Shown: positions 10,408 to 24,000, counted from the stretch's first letter. The stretch is 64,000 nucleotides of DNA from Skeletonema tropicum (GCA_037178625.1 CM074137.1:2604001-2668000); one strand, 5' to 3'. Numbers and translations are program-made. Notes: a model not told the origin generated them from the letters alone.

Positions 10408-12201
10408 CTAGTAAAACCCTCCTCCCCTCTCCTTCAGCAATGATCTCTTTGATGGTGGAATCACGCTCATGGGCAACTCTGCTGGGATTGGTCTCCCCTT
10501 TTGCATTACCGCGCTGTACAATAAATAGATGGGATAGAAGTCAAATGTCAATGTCAATACACAACATGTGGGCAAAATGATGCACATAAAAGACAGTATA
10601 ACTAGTACTCACTCGCAAAGGAACATGGCAACAACATACTCATGATGATCAAAGTAACCATCACGATCAATATCACTCAAAGCCCAAATCTGACGCAACT
10701 GTTCCTTCTGCAACCCAGTCTTCACCAAAACCTCCTTGGCCGTCTGAGGAGAAAGGAACCCACCCTGAGGACCCAGCGCCTCAAACGACTCCTTCAGACG
10801 TTCCGCACTCTCCTCCAATGCCCAATATTCATCGGCATCCTCCGCGGCACCAAAGGGATTCGATGCCATGGCATTATTATCTGCCTTGCCAAATTTACCC
10901 GCCCCAGTTGGAACAGGAACATAGGTATTATCCACCCGACCCGTACTATACTTGGCCTTTAACGTTTCCGGAGAATCCTTCTCACTGGGCAACTCCTCCA
11001 TCAACTTTGGCAAATGACTCGACAGACAATCCTCCAACAATTGAATCTGATCCAATTTCAAGGAGTGAAATTCACTAAACCTCGTATCCTTCAATTTCTC
11101 ACTAAATTTGTTAATGTCGGGGAAGTCCCCCGGTGCCAAATTGTGCTTTTTCATGATTGTGCGGAATACATTGGGCATATCCCCAATAAGTTTTTGTTGC
11201 TTCTTATCCTTCCCCATAACCGCGGGCATTTGTGATTTCAAATGACCTATTATATACGCCAAGGTCTTGACCTTGCGGATACGTTTGACCAATTCATTGA
11301 TTTTCCGCACGGCCGATTGACGGGGCAAAATAGCCAAATCTCTCATTAAATCACTTTCTTCCGATTCAAAGAGTTCGGCATTATCCAAATTTTGGAGTGG
11401 TTCATGCCAAAAGCTCCCAACGTAGACACGGAGGACCTCGGGGGAATTAATAGTTTTTCCGAGTGACCAGAGGAGAGATCCGTAGACACGCATGAGTTGC
11501 TGTCGATTGATTTGATCGGCCTTGTTGAGGATACAGCGGACTTTGTCCTCGTGGCCCTTGAGTACGTCAATGGTTGCCTTGAGCTCATCCGAGATATCCA
11601 ACTTGTGTGCATCAAAGAGCAATAAGATGAGGTCCGCCCGGTCAGCAAACCAGGATACCACCTTGGTAAAATCATACCCACGGTTGACACGTTGTTTCTC
11701 CCCCGATAAAATACCGGGAGTATCCACAAGGGTAATACTCCTCAACACCGAACTGGGCAATTGACTTCCCTCAAACCTACTCAAAAAACTGACACCGAAG
11801 CGTTCCAATCCCCGAAATGGCAGGTCAGGATGAACACTGAGTGCGTTGCCCGGAATAGTCCGCTCTTCCGGCCCATTAATCAAACACGTGAACCGATCTG
11901 TCGTCGGCTCTGGTCCAATCCGTGCCCCCGGAAAATCCCTCCCGAGCATGTACCTAATAAAACTAGTCTTACCCACAGAATATTGACCCACCAACATAAC
12001 TTGGGGCTTGGCATCGAATTCGACATCGGTGAGGAAGGGAGATTCGTAGAAGTAGTCGTAGCGATAGCGCTTTTCGGCGGGGAGGATGTTGTCTTTGTAG
12101 ATTGCCTTGAGTTGGGCGGAGACGCGGTTGGTTTTGTTGATTACCTCGTCGGCTGAGGCGGGCTGGGGGGAAGTGGAGGAGGAGGTGGCCCAGTTTGACA
12201 T
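10408..12201 (-). CDS. EHD: EH-domain-containing dynamin-like ATPase (EHD family, two exons)
   Basis: Exon 1 is 12201-10613 and exon 2 is 10513-10408. A GTGAGT donor and a TTGTACAG acceptor join in phase to give a C-terminus with IPAELPMSVIPPSKRS, the usual EHD end. The protein is about 564 residues. Visible features: P-loop GQYSVGKTS (72-80), DTPG (160-163), NKAD (226-229), helical region, NPF in the linker (ASNPFGA), then a C-terminal EH domain with an EF-hand loop DIDRDGYFDHHE. EHDs oligomerise on tubular endosomal membranes and drive recycling and membrane scission. Without the splice the frame stops after MFLCE and lacks the final EH-domain helix. It is convergent with the CCCH gene (245 bp between stops). 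Confidence 0.95.
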
Positions 12202-12410
12202 GATTATGATTGTGGTTGTGTTTGTTTGCTTGGTATAGGGCGGGCGGCTTTACTTCTCCATGATGTTCATTGTTGTGTCATTGTTACCTGCGCTGCGCTG
12301 GGTTGGTTGGCGGACTTTTCTGCCGGAACGGATTTGAAATTTTGTTGGGGTGTGGTGGGTGGGCGGGTCGTGGATCTTTGATGCCCACGATACACTCTTA
12401 CCGTACTGGT

Positions 12411-12437
12411 AGATAGATAGATAGATAGATAGATAGA
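12411..12437. repeat. (AGAT)n microsatellite
   Basis: About seven uninterrupted AGAT tetranucleotides lie roughly 210 bp upstream of the EHD start codon. Confidence 0.9.
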
Positions 12438-12498
12438 TTATTACTGGTAGAAGTAGATAAGTAGATAAGCTACACATATTATATCCCAGATAAATTTC

Positions 12499-12524
12499 TT
12501 ACCGGCAATTATCGTTGCCGGTTA
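12499..12524. repeat. ACCGGCAA/TTGCCGGT palindrome, copy 1
   Basis: The arms ACCGGCAA and TTGCCGGT are separated by 6 nt (TTATCG). First of four related inverted repeats within 275 bp. Confidence 0.8.
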
Positions 12525-12561
12525 CGTACCGTAGAAAACATACCAGGCTAGGTAGAAATGC

Positions 12562-12588
12562 CTTACCGGCAACGATATTGCCGGTAAG
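12562..12588. repeat. ACCGGCAA/TTGCCGGT palindrome, copy 2
   Basis: Perfect 11-bp arms, CTTACCGGCAA and TTGCCGGTAAG, around CGATA. Confidence 0.85.
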
Positions 12589-12695
12589 AAGTATGAATTC
12601 CTATGTACCTTCGCCCCCGTTCTACACACTTGGGTTCGCATCCTCTTTTTTCCCATTTCCCCCTCCGTACGATGTACGTAGGAACAGTACTTTCC

Positions 12696-12720
12696 TTACC
12701 GGCAACGATATTGCCGGTAA
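12696..12720. repeat. ACCGGCAA/TTGCCGGT palindrome, copy 3
   Basis: Perfect 10-bp arms, TTACCGGCAA and TTGCCGGTAA, around CGATA. The core is the same as in copy 2. Confidence 0.85.
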
Positions 12721-12747
12721 AGGCCAGACCGCGTTGGCGCCAATTTC

Positions 12748-12773
12748 TTACCGGCAACGAAATTGCCGGTTAA
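12748..12773. repeat. ACCGGCAA/TTGCCGGT palindrome, copy 4
   Basis: Arms as in the other copies, around CGAAA. The right arm has an extra T (GGTTAA), as in copy 1. Confidence 0.8.
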
Positions 12774-13234
12774 ATTTATCTTACGAATTTGTTACAAATT
12801 TAGCTTTGTGTGGACACTCTAATACCTCTGATGGGAAATGGGAAATGGGAACCCTTTCATCCCCGCCCCAAATAATCTCAGCCACGCCAGTCTAAAAAAT
12901 ATTTACTCCCTCTATTCAATCTAGAGGGGGTAAATGATTGATTAAAGGCTGTAGCCAAAAATCATATAACCCCGGGGGGTTAATATGAGGATGGATAATA
13001 TGAGTACATATTTTACATTTTACTACCAAAATAAGATTTGGTGAAGCAATGATAGCACCGTCATGAAGAATGAGAAATAATTACTACCTATCAATTCGTG
13101 CTATCTAGTTGGACGCATTTTGTCAATTTCCCTTTGTCTTTGTGAAACTATCAGCTGGACAAACAAATCCAAAATGCAATTGCATTTGACAACACAAAAA
13201 TACTAAGTATACAATGTACCATACTCTGGATGAA

Positions 13235-16200
13235 CCGTAAATCGAACATCTGAGCGGTGCAAAGAAACAAGTCAACTATCACCGCCGACGAGAATGGGCA
13301 CTAAAAGAGGCTCATGCGCGTAATGACTACGATAAGTACGATTTGGTAGGATGTGGTGCTATTGGCCGACCCACACCGGACTTCTCAGATCAGCTACGAG
13401 ACAGTACATCGCTTCTACGTACGCCAGTCGTCTGAGAATTGCCAATGTGCTTGCATACTATCACCGCCGACGAGAATGGGCCACTAGAAGCGGCTCATGC
13501 GCGTAATGAATACGATAGGTACGATTTGGTAGGATGAGGTGCTGCTGGCCATCCCACACTGGACTTCTCAGATCAGCTACGAGACAGTAGCATCGCTTCT
13601 ACATTTGCCAGCCGTCTGAGCAGAGCTAATCTGCTTGTATACTATCACCGCCGACTATAATGGGCCACTAGAAGCGGCTCATGCGCGTAATGACTACGAT
13701 AGGTACGATTTGGTAGGATGCGGTGCTTCTGGCCACTGGCCAGCCAACACTGGGCCTCTCAGATCAGCTACAAGACAGTAGCATCGCTTCTACGGACGCC
13801 AGTCGTCTGAGAATTGTCAATGTGCTTGCATACTATCACCGCCGACGAGAATGGGCCACTAGAAGCGGCTCATGCGCGTAATGACTACGATAGGTACGAT
13901 TTGGAAGGATGTGGTGCTTCTGGCTACTGGCCGACCTACACTGGACTTCTCAGATCAGCTACAAGACAGTAGAGTAGCATCGCTTCTACGTTTGCCAAAC
14001 GTCTGAGCAGAGCTAATCTGCTTGTATACTATCACCGCCGACTATAATGGGCCACTAGAAGCGGCTCATGCGCGTAATGACTACGATAGGTACGATTTGG
14101 TAGGATGTGGTGCTGCTGGTTAGCCCACATTGGACTTCTCAGATCAGCTACAAGACAGTAACATCGCTTCTACGGACGCCAGTCGTCTGAGAATTGTCAA
14201 TGTGCTTGCATACTATCACCGCCGACGAGAATAGGCCACTAGAAGCGGCTCATGCGCGTAATGACTACGATAGGTACGATTTGGTAGGATGAGGTGCTGC
14301 TGGCCGACCTGCACTGGACTTCTCAGATCAGCTACAAGACAGTAGCATCGCTTCTACGTTTGCCAGCCGTCTGAGCAGAGCTAATGTGCTTGCATACTAT
14401 CACCGCCGACGAGAATGGGCCACTAGAAGCGGCTCATGCGCGTAATGACTACGATAGGTACGATTTGGAAGGATGTGGTGCTTCTGGCTGCTAGCCGACC
14501 CACACCGGACTTCTCAGGTCAGCTACAAGACAGTAGCATCGCTTCTGCGTTTGCCAGTCGTCTGAGCAGAGCTAATGTGCTTGCATACTATCACCGCCGA
14601 CGAGAATGGGCCACTAGAAGCGGCTCATGCGCGTAATGAATACGATAGGAACGATTTGGTAGGATGAGGTGCTGCTGGCCGACCTACACTGGACTTCTCA
14701 GATCAGCTACAAGACAGTAACATCGCTTCTACGTACGCCAGTCGTCTGAGAATTGCCAATGTGCTTGCATACTATCACCGCCGACGAGAATGGGTCACTA
14801 GAAGCGGCTCATGCGCGTAATGACTACGATAGGTACGATTTGGTAGGATGTGGTGCTTCTGGCCACTGGCCAGCCCACACTGGGCCTCTCAGATCAGCTA
14901 CAAGACAGTAGCATCGCTTCTACGTTTGCCAGTCGTCTGAGCAGAGCTAATGTGCTTGCATACTATCACCGCCGACGAGAATGGGCCACTAGAAGCGGCT
15001 CATGCGCGTAATGACTACGATAGGTACGATTTGGAAGGATGTGGTGCTTCTGGCTGCTAGCCGACCCACACCGGACTTCTCAGGTCAGCTACAAGACAGT
15101 AGCATCGCTTCTGCGTTTGCCAGTCGTCTGAGCAGAGCTAATGTGCTTGCATACTATCACCGCCGACGAGAATGGGCCACTAGAAGCGGCTCATGCTCGT
15201 AATGACTACGATAGGAACGATTTGGTAGGATGAGGTGCTGCTGGCCGACCTACACTGGACTTCTCAGATCAGCTACAAGACAGTAACATCGCTTCTACGT
15301 ACGCCAGTCGTCTGAGCAGTGCTAATGTGCTTGCATACTATCACCGCCGACTATAATAGGCCACTAGAAGCGGCTCATGCGCGTAATGACTACGATAGGT
15401 ATGATTTGGTAGGATGTGGTGCTTCTGGCCACTGGCCAGCCAACACTGGGCCTCTCAGATCAGCTACGAGACAGTAACATCGCTTCTACATACGTCAGTC
15501 GTCTGAGAATTGTCAATGTGCTTGTATACTATCACCGCCGACTGTAATGGGTCACTAGAAGCGGCTCATGCGCGTAATGAATACGATAGGTACGATTTGG
15601 TAGGATGTGGTGCTTCTGGCCACTGTCCAGCCAACACTGGGCCTCTCAGATCAGCTACAAGACAGTAACATCGCTTCTACGTACGCCAGTCGTCTGAGAA
15701 TTGCCAATGTGCTTGCATACTATCACCGCCGACGAGAATGGGTCACTAGAAGCGGCTCATGCGCGTAATGAATACGATAGGTACGATTTGGTAGGATGTG
15801 GTGCTGCTAGCCGACCCACACCGGACTTCTCAGGTCAGCTACAAGACAGTAGCATCGCTTCTACGTCGCCAGCCGTCTGAGCAGAGCTAATGTGCTTGTA
15901 TACTATCACCGCCGACGAGAATGGGCCACTAGAAGCGGCTCATGCGCGTAATGACTACGATAGGTACGATTTGGTAGGATGAGGTGCTGCTAGCCGACCC
16001 ACACCGGACTTCTCAGGTCAGCTACAAGACAGTAGCATCGCTTTTACATTTGCCAGTTGTCTGAGCAGAGCTAATGTGCTTGCATACTATCACCGCCGAC
16101 GAGAATGGGCCACTAGAAGCGGCTCATGCGCGTAATGAATACGATAGGTACGATTTGGTAGGATGAGGTGCTGCTGGCCGACCTACACTGGACTTCTCAG

Positions 16201-17640
16201 ATCAGCTACAAGACAGTAACATCGCTTCTACGTTTGCCAGTCGTCTGAGCAGTGCTAATGTGCTTGCATACTATCACCGCCGACTATAATAGGCCACTAG
16301 AAGCGGCTCATGCGCGTAATGACTACGATAGGTACGATTTGGTAGGATGTGGTGCTTCTGGCCACTGGCCAGCCCACACTGGGCCTCTCAGATCAGCTAC
16401 AAGTCAGTAACATCGCTTCTACGTACGCCAGTCGTCTGAGAATTGTCAATGTGCTTGTATACTATCACCGCCGACTGTAATGGGTCACTAGAAGCGGCTC
16501 ATGCGCGTAATGAATACGATAGGTACGATTTGGTAGGATGTGGTGCTTCTGGCCACTGGCCAGCCAACACTGGGCCTCTCAGATCAGCTACGAGACAGTA
16601 ACATCACTTCTACATACGCCAGTCGTCTGAGAATTGTCAATGTGCTTGCATACTATCACCGCCGACGAGAATGGGCCACTAGAAGCGGCTCATGCGCGTA
16701 ATGAATACGATAGGTACGATTTGGAAGGATGTGGTGCTTCTGGCTGCTAGCCGACCCACACCGGACTTCTCAGGTCAGCTACAAGACAGTAGCATAGCTT
16801 CTACGTTTGCCAGTCGTCTGAGCAGAGCTAATGTGCTTGCATACTATCACCGCCGACGAGAATGGGCCACTAGAAGCGGCTCATGCGCGTAATGACTACG
16901 ATAGGTACGATTTGGTAGGATGTGGTCTGCTGGCCGACCTACACTGGACTTCTCAGATCAGCTACAAGACAGTAACATCGCTTCTACGTTTGCGAGCCGT
17001 CCGAGCAGAGCTAATGTGCTTGCATACTACCACCGCCGACCAGAATGGGCCACTAGAAGCGGCTCATGCTCGTAATGACTACGATAGGTACGATTTGGAA
17101 GGATGTGGTGCTTCTGGCCACTGGCCGACCCACACTGGGGGGCCTCTCAGATCAGCTACAAGACAGTAACATCGCTTCTACGTACGCCAGTCGTCTTAGA
17201 ATTGTCAATGTGCTTGTATACTATCACCGCCGTCTGTAATGGGTCACTAGAAGCGGCTCATGCGCGTAATGACTACGATAGGTACGATTTTGGTAGGATG
17301 TGTTGCTGCTGGCCAGCCCACACTGGACTTCTCAGATCAGCTACAAGACAGTAACATCGCTTCTACGTACGCCATTCGTCTGAGAATTGTCAATGTGCTT
17401 GCATACTATCACCGCCGACGAGAATGGGCCACTAGAAGCGGCTCATGCGCGTAATGAATACGATAGGTACGATTTGGTAGGATGTGGTGCTGCTGGCCAG
17501 CCCACACTGGACTTCTCAGATCAGCTACGAGACTGTAGCATCGCTTCCACGCATGCTAGCCGTCTTAGCAGTGCTTGCATACTCTCACCGCTGAGTGTAA
17601 TGTATGGGCTACTAGAAGCCTATCAATGCACGTTATATTT
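13235..17640 (+). repeat. Satellite array 2: about 24 units of 183-196 bp
   Basis: Using the conserved GCTCATGC(G/T)CG string as a marker, units occur at 13310, 13493, 13677, 13868, 14064, 14248, 14432, 14623, 14807, 14998, 15189, 15373, 15564, 15755, 15938, 16122, 16306, 16497, 16688, 16879, 17062, 17256 and 17441, with degenerate units at the edges. Spacing is mostly 184 or 191 bp. The 7-bp difference comes from a longer form of the segment around GCTTCTGGCCACTGGCC versus GCTGCTGGCC. Some groups of units recur as blocks (for example a 566-bp periodicity between 14436 and 15002), so there is higher-order structure. The short open frames inside units are by-products. Same family as the arrays at 4.7-5.6 kb and 60.7-63.6 kb. 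Confidence 0.97.
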
Positions 17641-18097
17641 ACTATCAGATTCCCGTTTTCTAGCTATGTTTTTAGTCGTTCTTTTTATGATTTGATAAAT
17701 TGAATACTTTAGTGTAACACAAACATAAAATCTTAGAAGAGTATTAGCGTATACATCTTCTTCTATGCTTTTCTTCCTTATCTTCTATATATTTTGCTTT
17801 TTGGTTGATAAGTAGCACTGATGAGTTCATTGCCACGTCTGAGATGCACACTTATGATGCAGTGAGTTCATTTTTGGAGACGTATTTACGATTAATTACC
17901 GTATTTTGCCCAATTTTCTCCCGTACATAGATCCTTTTCGGAAATCTCCGTTACATAATCTCAGCCAACCGCATGTTTGACAACCAACACAAAAACACCA
18001 TGATATCCAATCAAAGGTAACGGTTCATTTCATCACGATTCACAACACTACTGTTCTCTAAACTAACTGCAACAATAAATACTACACACGATAAATA
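17641..18097. other. AT-rich spacer and 5' region of the Nup188-like gene
   Basis: I find no gene, repeat unit or palindrome of note. The region presumably contains the promoter of the gene at 18098, but no core promoter element can be assigned with confidence. Confidence 0.5.
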
Positions 18098-21000
18098 ATG
18101 GCGACAGCCAGTCCAGAAATAATACCACAAACCAATCTCTTCGGAGGCGGTGGAGTGATGTCTCCACCTGAAACAACCAATAATGTTTCATCACCCAGCA
18201 AAAAAACTACTACTACTACGAATAATGACACTACTGCCAAATCTCAATGGTTTGAGGAAGATGATGAACTGTTACTTTCCACTCTTCTCCTCGGTGATGA
18301 TGAGCAGGGCGTCGAAAAAAATGCAACCAATCTTGACCAACGACTATCCCAAATGCACCTTCGGTTCCAACAAGATCTATCACGTGCCATTTCCACCACA
18401 AGTGATCGATGGTGGAATATTTTAACGGATACGGCAATATCCTCTGGATTTCAATGTGCCTCTGTTCCCAATGCTACTGCTACTGCTGGGAGCGGTGTGC
18501 TCAGCAGTAGTGGTGGTGGGGGGACAACATTGCCAAAATCATTTCATACAACGGAAGGACAGCAGCATCTTCAAGCGGTGATGGATTTATTGGGGATTAG
18601 TCAAGAGAGGGCGGTGCAACTTACTTTGGCGACGTTGCGCAGCTTTGCTTCTTTGAATTCAACATCATCATCATCTGTTGGAGGAGAAGAGGAATCGGAG
18701 GACAAGGAAAATAAAAGTGATGGCAGTAGTAAGGACGGCGAGGACAGTGGAGAGGCAGACTTGCGTTCGTTATTGGGGACAAGAGATTTATTCTCATTGG
18801 TACTAAATCGTAATCGTCGACAATTTATTGCACGTCTTCGTGTGATTACGGAGTGTTTGCGTTTGGAACAGGAGTACAAGAGCAGCGGTGAAGGTGAGGA
18901 GGACGACGATGGTGATCATGAAGGCATTGGCAAAGCATGCAGCGCACTGTTAGATAAGATTGATGCTTCTCTAATAGTGAATGGGAATAAACGTGGACTA
19001 TTCCAGTTGCTGTTGGGGCTGGCTACCGGGCCATCATTGCCTGGATTAGGAGATGGGAGGGAACTTCCCTATTCGGTAGGAAAATTGACTGGTGGTGGAG
19101 AAAGTACGAGTCAGAGTAGTAGTAGTACTCTTGCCATTATGACGAATGCTTTGGGGGCCGAAGAATCCAACCTTGCCATTCGAAATGAAGCTGCGGAGGC
19201 GTTGTTGATGCTGTTGTATGATAGAATTGATAATGGAGTTCAACGCGTGGACTTGTTTTTATTGATGGAGGCAGCACGATGCTGTCCTGAATTCGAGTTT
19301 GGTATGAGTGCACTTGATTACTCGAAACGGAGCAACTTGGGCGGTGGTGGTGGTGGACGTGGGGGTACATCATCCATGAATTTTGATGGGCAAGAATCTG
19401 GAGTTGCTGCTATGGAAACGATGCAAGTTCGGCTCAATGGGATCTGGTCCCTGCTTTGCTCGGAGTGTATGGGTCTTTGGAGGGCCAACAATACCAATGA
19501 AAATGACTGGGTAGCGCAGCACCCCTTCTTTGCAGGCTTGGGTGATGCAGACCAGACTGGCGGGGGCGCTTTATCATTGAGATTAGGAGCTAGTGATGGC
19601 TCTAGCAAAATTCGGATAGAGTTGGAAGCCCTCTGTCAGAAAATACGTGAAGTGGGTGAAACAGTTCGTGATCGAAGACGATTTGCGTACGAAAGTCAAC
19701 GAAGATTGAACCAACACGCCGTGGCGGATGATAGTGATGAGCTATGGGGAATCCAAGCTCCTGATGCAGTGACTCTCCTTTCGTTTGGACTCTTGCTCCG
19801 ATTAGCTCACCTATCCTCCCCTTCTGATGAGTTCCTTGCCCAACTTGGTGGGTGGGGTCAGGAGTGCGCGCAAATGGCCAATGATGAATGTGCTGCATTT
19901 GCATACTTGCACTCTGTGATGGATAACATCGTCATGAATCCATTTGGAAAGAATGGGAGACGGAGGAGAGACTCCGGGAATGAACAATTGGTGGATTGTC
20001 TAATTAAGCGTGGAGAGCTAGAGATGATATCTAGTGAGGTGTTAGCCTTAATGGACGGTGAACAGCAAGGAAATGATGACGATGAAGAGAGTTTAGAGGG
20101 TTTCGCCGTTGACGCTTCATCAATCGTTTATCAATCTATTGGGAACGAGATACTTGCAGGAACAATCAGGAGTTTCCGGGAGGCTCTTCTGTCTCTACAA
20201 TCTCCGTCTGCCGTAGATAATATATGCATGCTCACAAATCTCGCTTCGGTGTTGCATCGCAATTCAAGTATTCTGTGCGACCAATTTTGGAGTGATTGGG
20301 AGAACTTTTGTCAGGGAGATGGTATGGCAGACGCTAACTCAAGCGATGATCCCATGTGCTATCTGTTGGATGCATCGCACAATCTGGCCGTGGCGACGTT
20401 GGTAGAGTTGAACAAGGGAGGTTCTGACAACTCTGTGATCCATTTCTTGAAGCCTCTATCGTCGTTTCTGCACTTTATAGCATCCATGTGTGCGAACTCC
20501 GCAACGGTCCATAGTATCATTGATTCTGAATTTCTGCCGGAGGGCTTGATCGCAAAATCAATGTCAGTTTGTGCAGCCCTGGCGCCGCTGATTTCTTCAG
20601 TGAATGCAAGCGACAATCATATCACATCGGAGGAGCGTAGTACAGTTCAATATGCTACTGCCGTCATACAATCTATTTCAACTCTTGCTTATTTTGGTGG
20701 AAAGAGGGCTAGAGATTGGATTCGTCAGTCGCTTGGACCAAAAGTTCTTTGTGATATTGCCACACGTGTATTACCTCAAAGACAAAACACTATAGTGAAT
20801 GACTGTATCGAGTTGTCGTCGTCGGCAATGAGTTTGTTGGCAGAATTACTCACAGATTCTGATGCAGCATTTCACTCCAACGCGCTGGTTTGCTTTTCAA
20901 CCTCGAATAGCTTCGGGGCAGACAGCTCAAGTGCGTTCAATGTACTTGCGTCGGGTGGAGTACACAGCGAAGCGACTCTGTCGGCCATGTTGGTTATGAA

Positions 21001-24000
21001 TTGTTTGGCGATGAATTTAACACGATATGCGTTCAATTCCCAAAGCAATACGCAGGCAATTGTGTCTTGTCTTGCAACAGTTGGCAATGGTATCAAAGTT
21101 GGGCTAGAAGTTTTGTCAACTCTATTTTCCGGTGGAGAGGTCTCTTTTCCTTCCTCTGATTTGCAAGTAGGCATCTGTCATGCCATCGTCTCATCTTTGG
21201 TGGCTTCCTTAATAGGTTTGAAGCCTATCATATATCTTCACGAAGACTACTCTGTGCAAGAGGTTGCCGTTGCAATTAGAGATGAGATAATCAATGCACT
21301 GGCAACATCTTCGGCTTTGGGTCAAGTTGTCGCGTCCCTTGCTTCAGCGCCGATATCATTGGCTTTGATGAAGAATTCTACAACATTGCAGGAGCTCTCT
21401 GTAGTGATGGAGTCTGCTGTCTATCAGCGGGAAAATTTGAGAGACTCTGGCAAATATGGTTCGTGGAGTAGGTTCGTCACTCCGAAGAGAGCAAAGCAAA
21501 AGCGTACAACAAAATCGACTGAGGTATCTTCCAATTCTGATGATTCAGGAGACATACGCTCTAACGATCTTGCTGTAATGTCCCTTTCACTCCTTCTCTT
21601 GTGGGGAGAGAACGCTGAAGATATTACGAGGAAGCTAGAATCTCCCGAGGAAAATCTTCTTTTGCTGAGCCCTTGCAATCTGCTACTCTGTAAAGCTTGT
21701 CTCCCTGCATCTAAGTCCACTGATGGCAGTTGTAACATTGCAAATTTGAATTTGATATCACGCTACCCAAGTGTTGATAACATTGCCGCAGGCGGGGCGA
21801 AGTCAAAATCAGCGCTATTGTCAGCGAAGATTGTAAAAATGTGTCTAGAACATGCAAGCACTTCAAGTGGGGTGTACGGTGACACTCGCATCGGCTTGAG
21901 TGTCTTTCGTTCCGCGATAGGAGATGGAATGATGATTTTCAACACACTGTTCGATATCTTTGACAAAATGAATGATAGCTCCCTCGAAGGGGAAGATGAC
22001 TCAGTTCTGATGGCTGTCATTTTGTTAGAGACTGTTGCCATTAGTGTCAATAGCCATCCAGAACTTGCTAGATCAATGCTAGTTGGGACTGAAGTCTCAC
22101 AAAATTGGAAGCTTACCGACCTGATCGTTGCTTCTGTGAATGATACTGTTGAGCTTATAGCAAAATCAGCTGATGAAAATGAAAGCGTGGATGAACAGAA
22201 GATCAGTTTACGCAGTTTCCTGACATGTGGGTGCCTTCACATGATTTCAGAGCTTTGGAAAAACTGCAGATTAGTGTGCACTCAAAATGCAAGATCTGAA
22301 AGTAAGCATGCTTGTGGGGTCGTTACATCTCATCTGGCCGGTGACAATGATGACAGCCCAACTTCTCTTATTGCAAACACTGCAGCGGAACTGACTAGAT
22401 GTACGTTGCTAGCAACCATGTCACTGCAGGATAGTGAACATGATGATGTGATATCCTACAACGCTATTAACAAGAAATGCATCTTGGTGGATATGTTAAC
22501 AAAGGCTCTTGATATCATTGCTATTGAAGCTGTAACTAGAATTCAAACGAAAGCCCACGGGGGGATTAGCTTCATAGAAGATCTATTTGAACCTGGTCCA
22601 ATGGAATGCTGGTCTATTCTTTTGGCGTCAAACAATGCTGCTGGATTGGCAGCTTCTTCATGGCTGTTTGGATTCTCTGCTTCGGTCGAAATGAGTAATA
22701 CTCTGAATTGGAATGTGGGCAACTTCGTGGAATCATATCCAGCGGAGAAGAATTTAGCAACGTCGACATGGTGTCATTCTGGTCAGTCCAAGATACTCGT
22801 AGATGCTTTCATGCATTCTGATTCCGACTCTTCTAGAAAGTTTTTGGAATGCAACACTCTTTACTCTTCAATCCGGGCAGAAGACTCCTTTGCAGCTTCT
22901 TGGGCTCGCTTTTTCGAAGTTGTTGCCGCGGGGTGTATCAAATCAAAAGGCGGAAAAGAAGTGCAAATATTGATGAATTGTCTTGCAGAGTGCTGTTTGA
23001 CCTCGCTTACTGCAGTATCTGAATCCAAGACGATTTCAGAGTCAATTTTATCAAGCCAAGGCTTGTCGGAGAGCCCCGATACCACGCCAATTGGAGATTT
23101 GTGTTCATTACTTCTGTACTCCCTATCGGTTAGCAGTGCCTTCGATGATGTGGAAAACAATGAAGATAGATGCGATGTCTTGTTAGGTATGTTTGGTCGT
23201 CTTTATGAATCTGCAAATAGGCTATTTGCAATGACTCAACTCGGATCAGCCACATCGTCCAATCAGGTAAGAATAACGTGTCCTCAAAGGGGGGAAACTT
23301 GTGCCGTCGCCTGTTACTAATCATTATCTCATATCCATCATACAGGTCGCGGTGTGCTCTATTCGCCAAAGATTACTTTCGTGTGCTCTCGTGATAATTT
23401 CAGAATTCGAGGAGTTGTCTGACAAGAGAACTCGCGAGAGGTCAATTAAGTACAATGAGATCAGAATAGGGCTGACTAATCTGGCTGTAAATGCGCTGCA
23501 ATCTTTACAGTATGTGCAAGGGGGAGCAACAGAAACGGAGGCTAGTAATGATGCCTTCAAACCATCGAAATTTAGTTACGACTTTGCATGCCAGGGAGAA
23601 AATGGAGACTCCACATTTCAGCTACTGCGCACATCGATCTCGTTACTCTCCCACTTGGCACCAGCAAGTCATGACTACAGCAATTACCAGTCGCATTCGT
23701 ACGGGGTAGACTTTACCTCGTGCTTTAAACAGCGAAATGCACTTCAGCAACTACAGTACCACCTTTCAACAGCTTCATCTGTCTCTTCACTGACATATCA
23801 GGCTGTGCATAGTGGCACGGCGTCGCAATCAGTAGGTATGATACACTGCAGCGCGGTTGAAATTGTGAAGTTGATCATGACGCTTCTGGAAACATTAGCA
23901 GATTCCGGATCTTCGACTGTAAGCACCTTGCTTTTGTTGGCTGAGAGCGGGTGCTTCAGGTCATTGATTGGCAACCAACTTCTAAGGGCAACATCCGTAG

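Larger units (their letters stand above)
12202..13234. other. Gene-free stretch with microsatellite and palindromes
   Basis: It holds the upstream region of the EHD gene, a GATA microsatellite, four related short palindromes (annotated separately) and small direct repeats such as GGGAAATGGGAAATGGGAA near 12834. Open frames here are short or pass through the microsatellite, and I do not regard them as genes. Confidence 0.55.

Noticed and set aside
12250..12477. 75-codon minus frame with a Tyr-Leu-Ser-Ile repeat
   Set aside because: The repeat is only the AGAT microsatellite read through.
14436..17454. Series of 64-112 codon plus frames in satellite array 2
   Set aside because: They repeat with the satellite period, shift frame from unit to unit and have no start context. 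By-products of the repeat.
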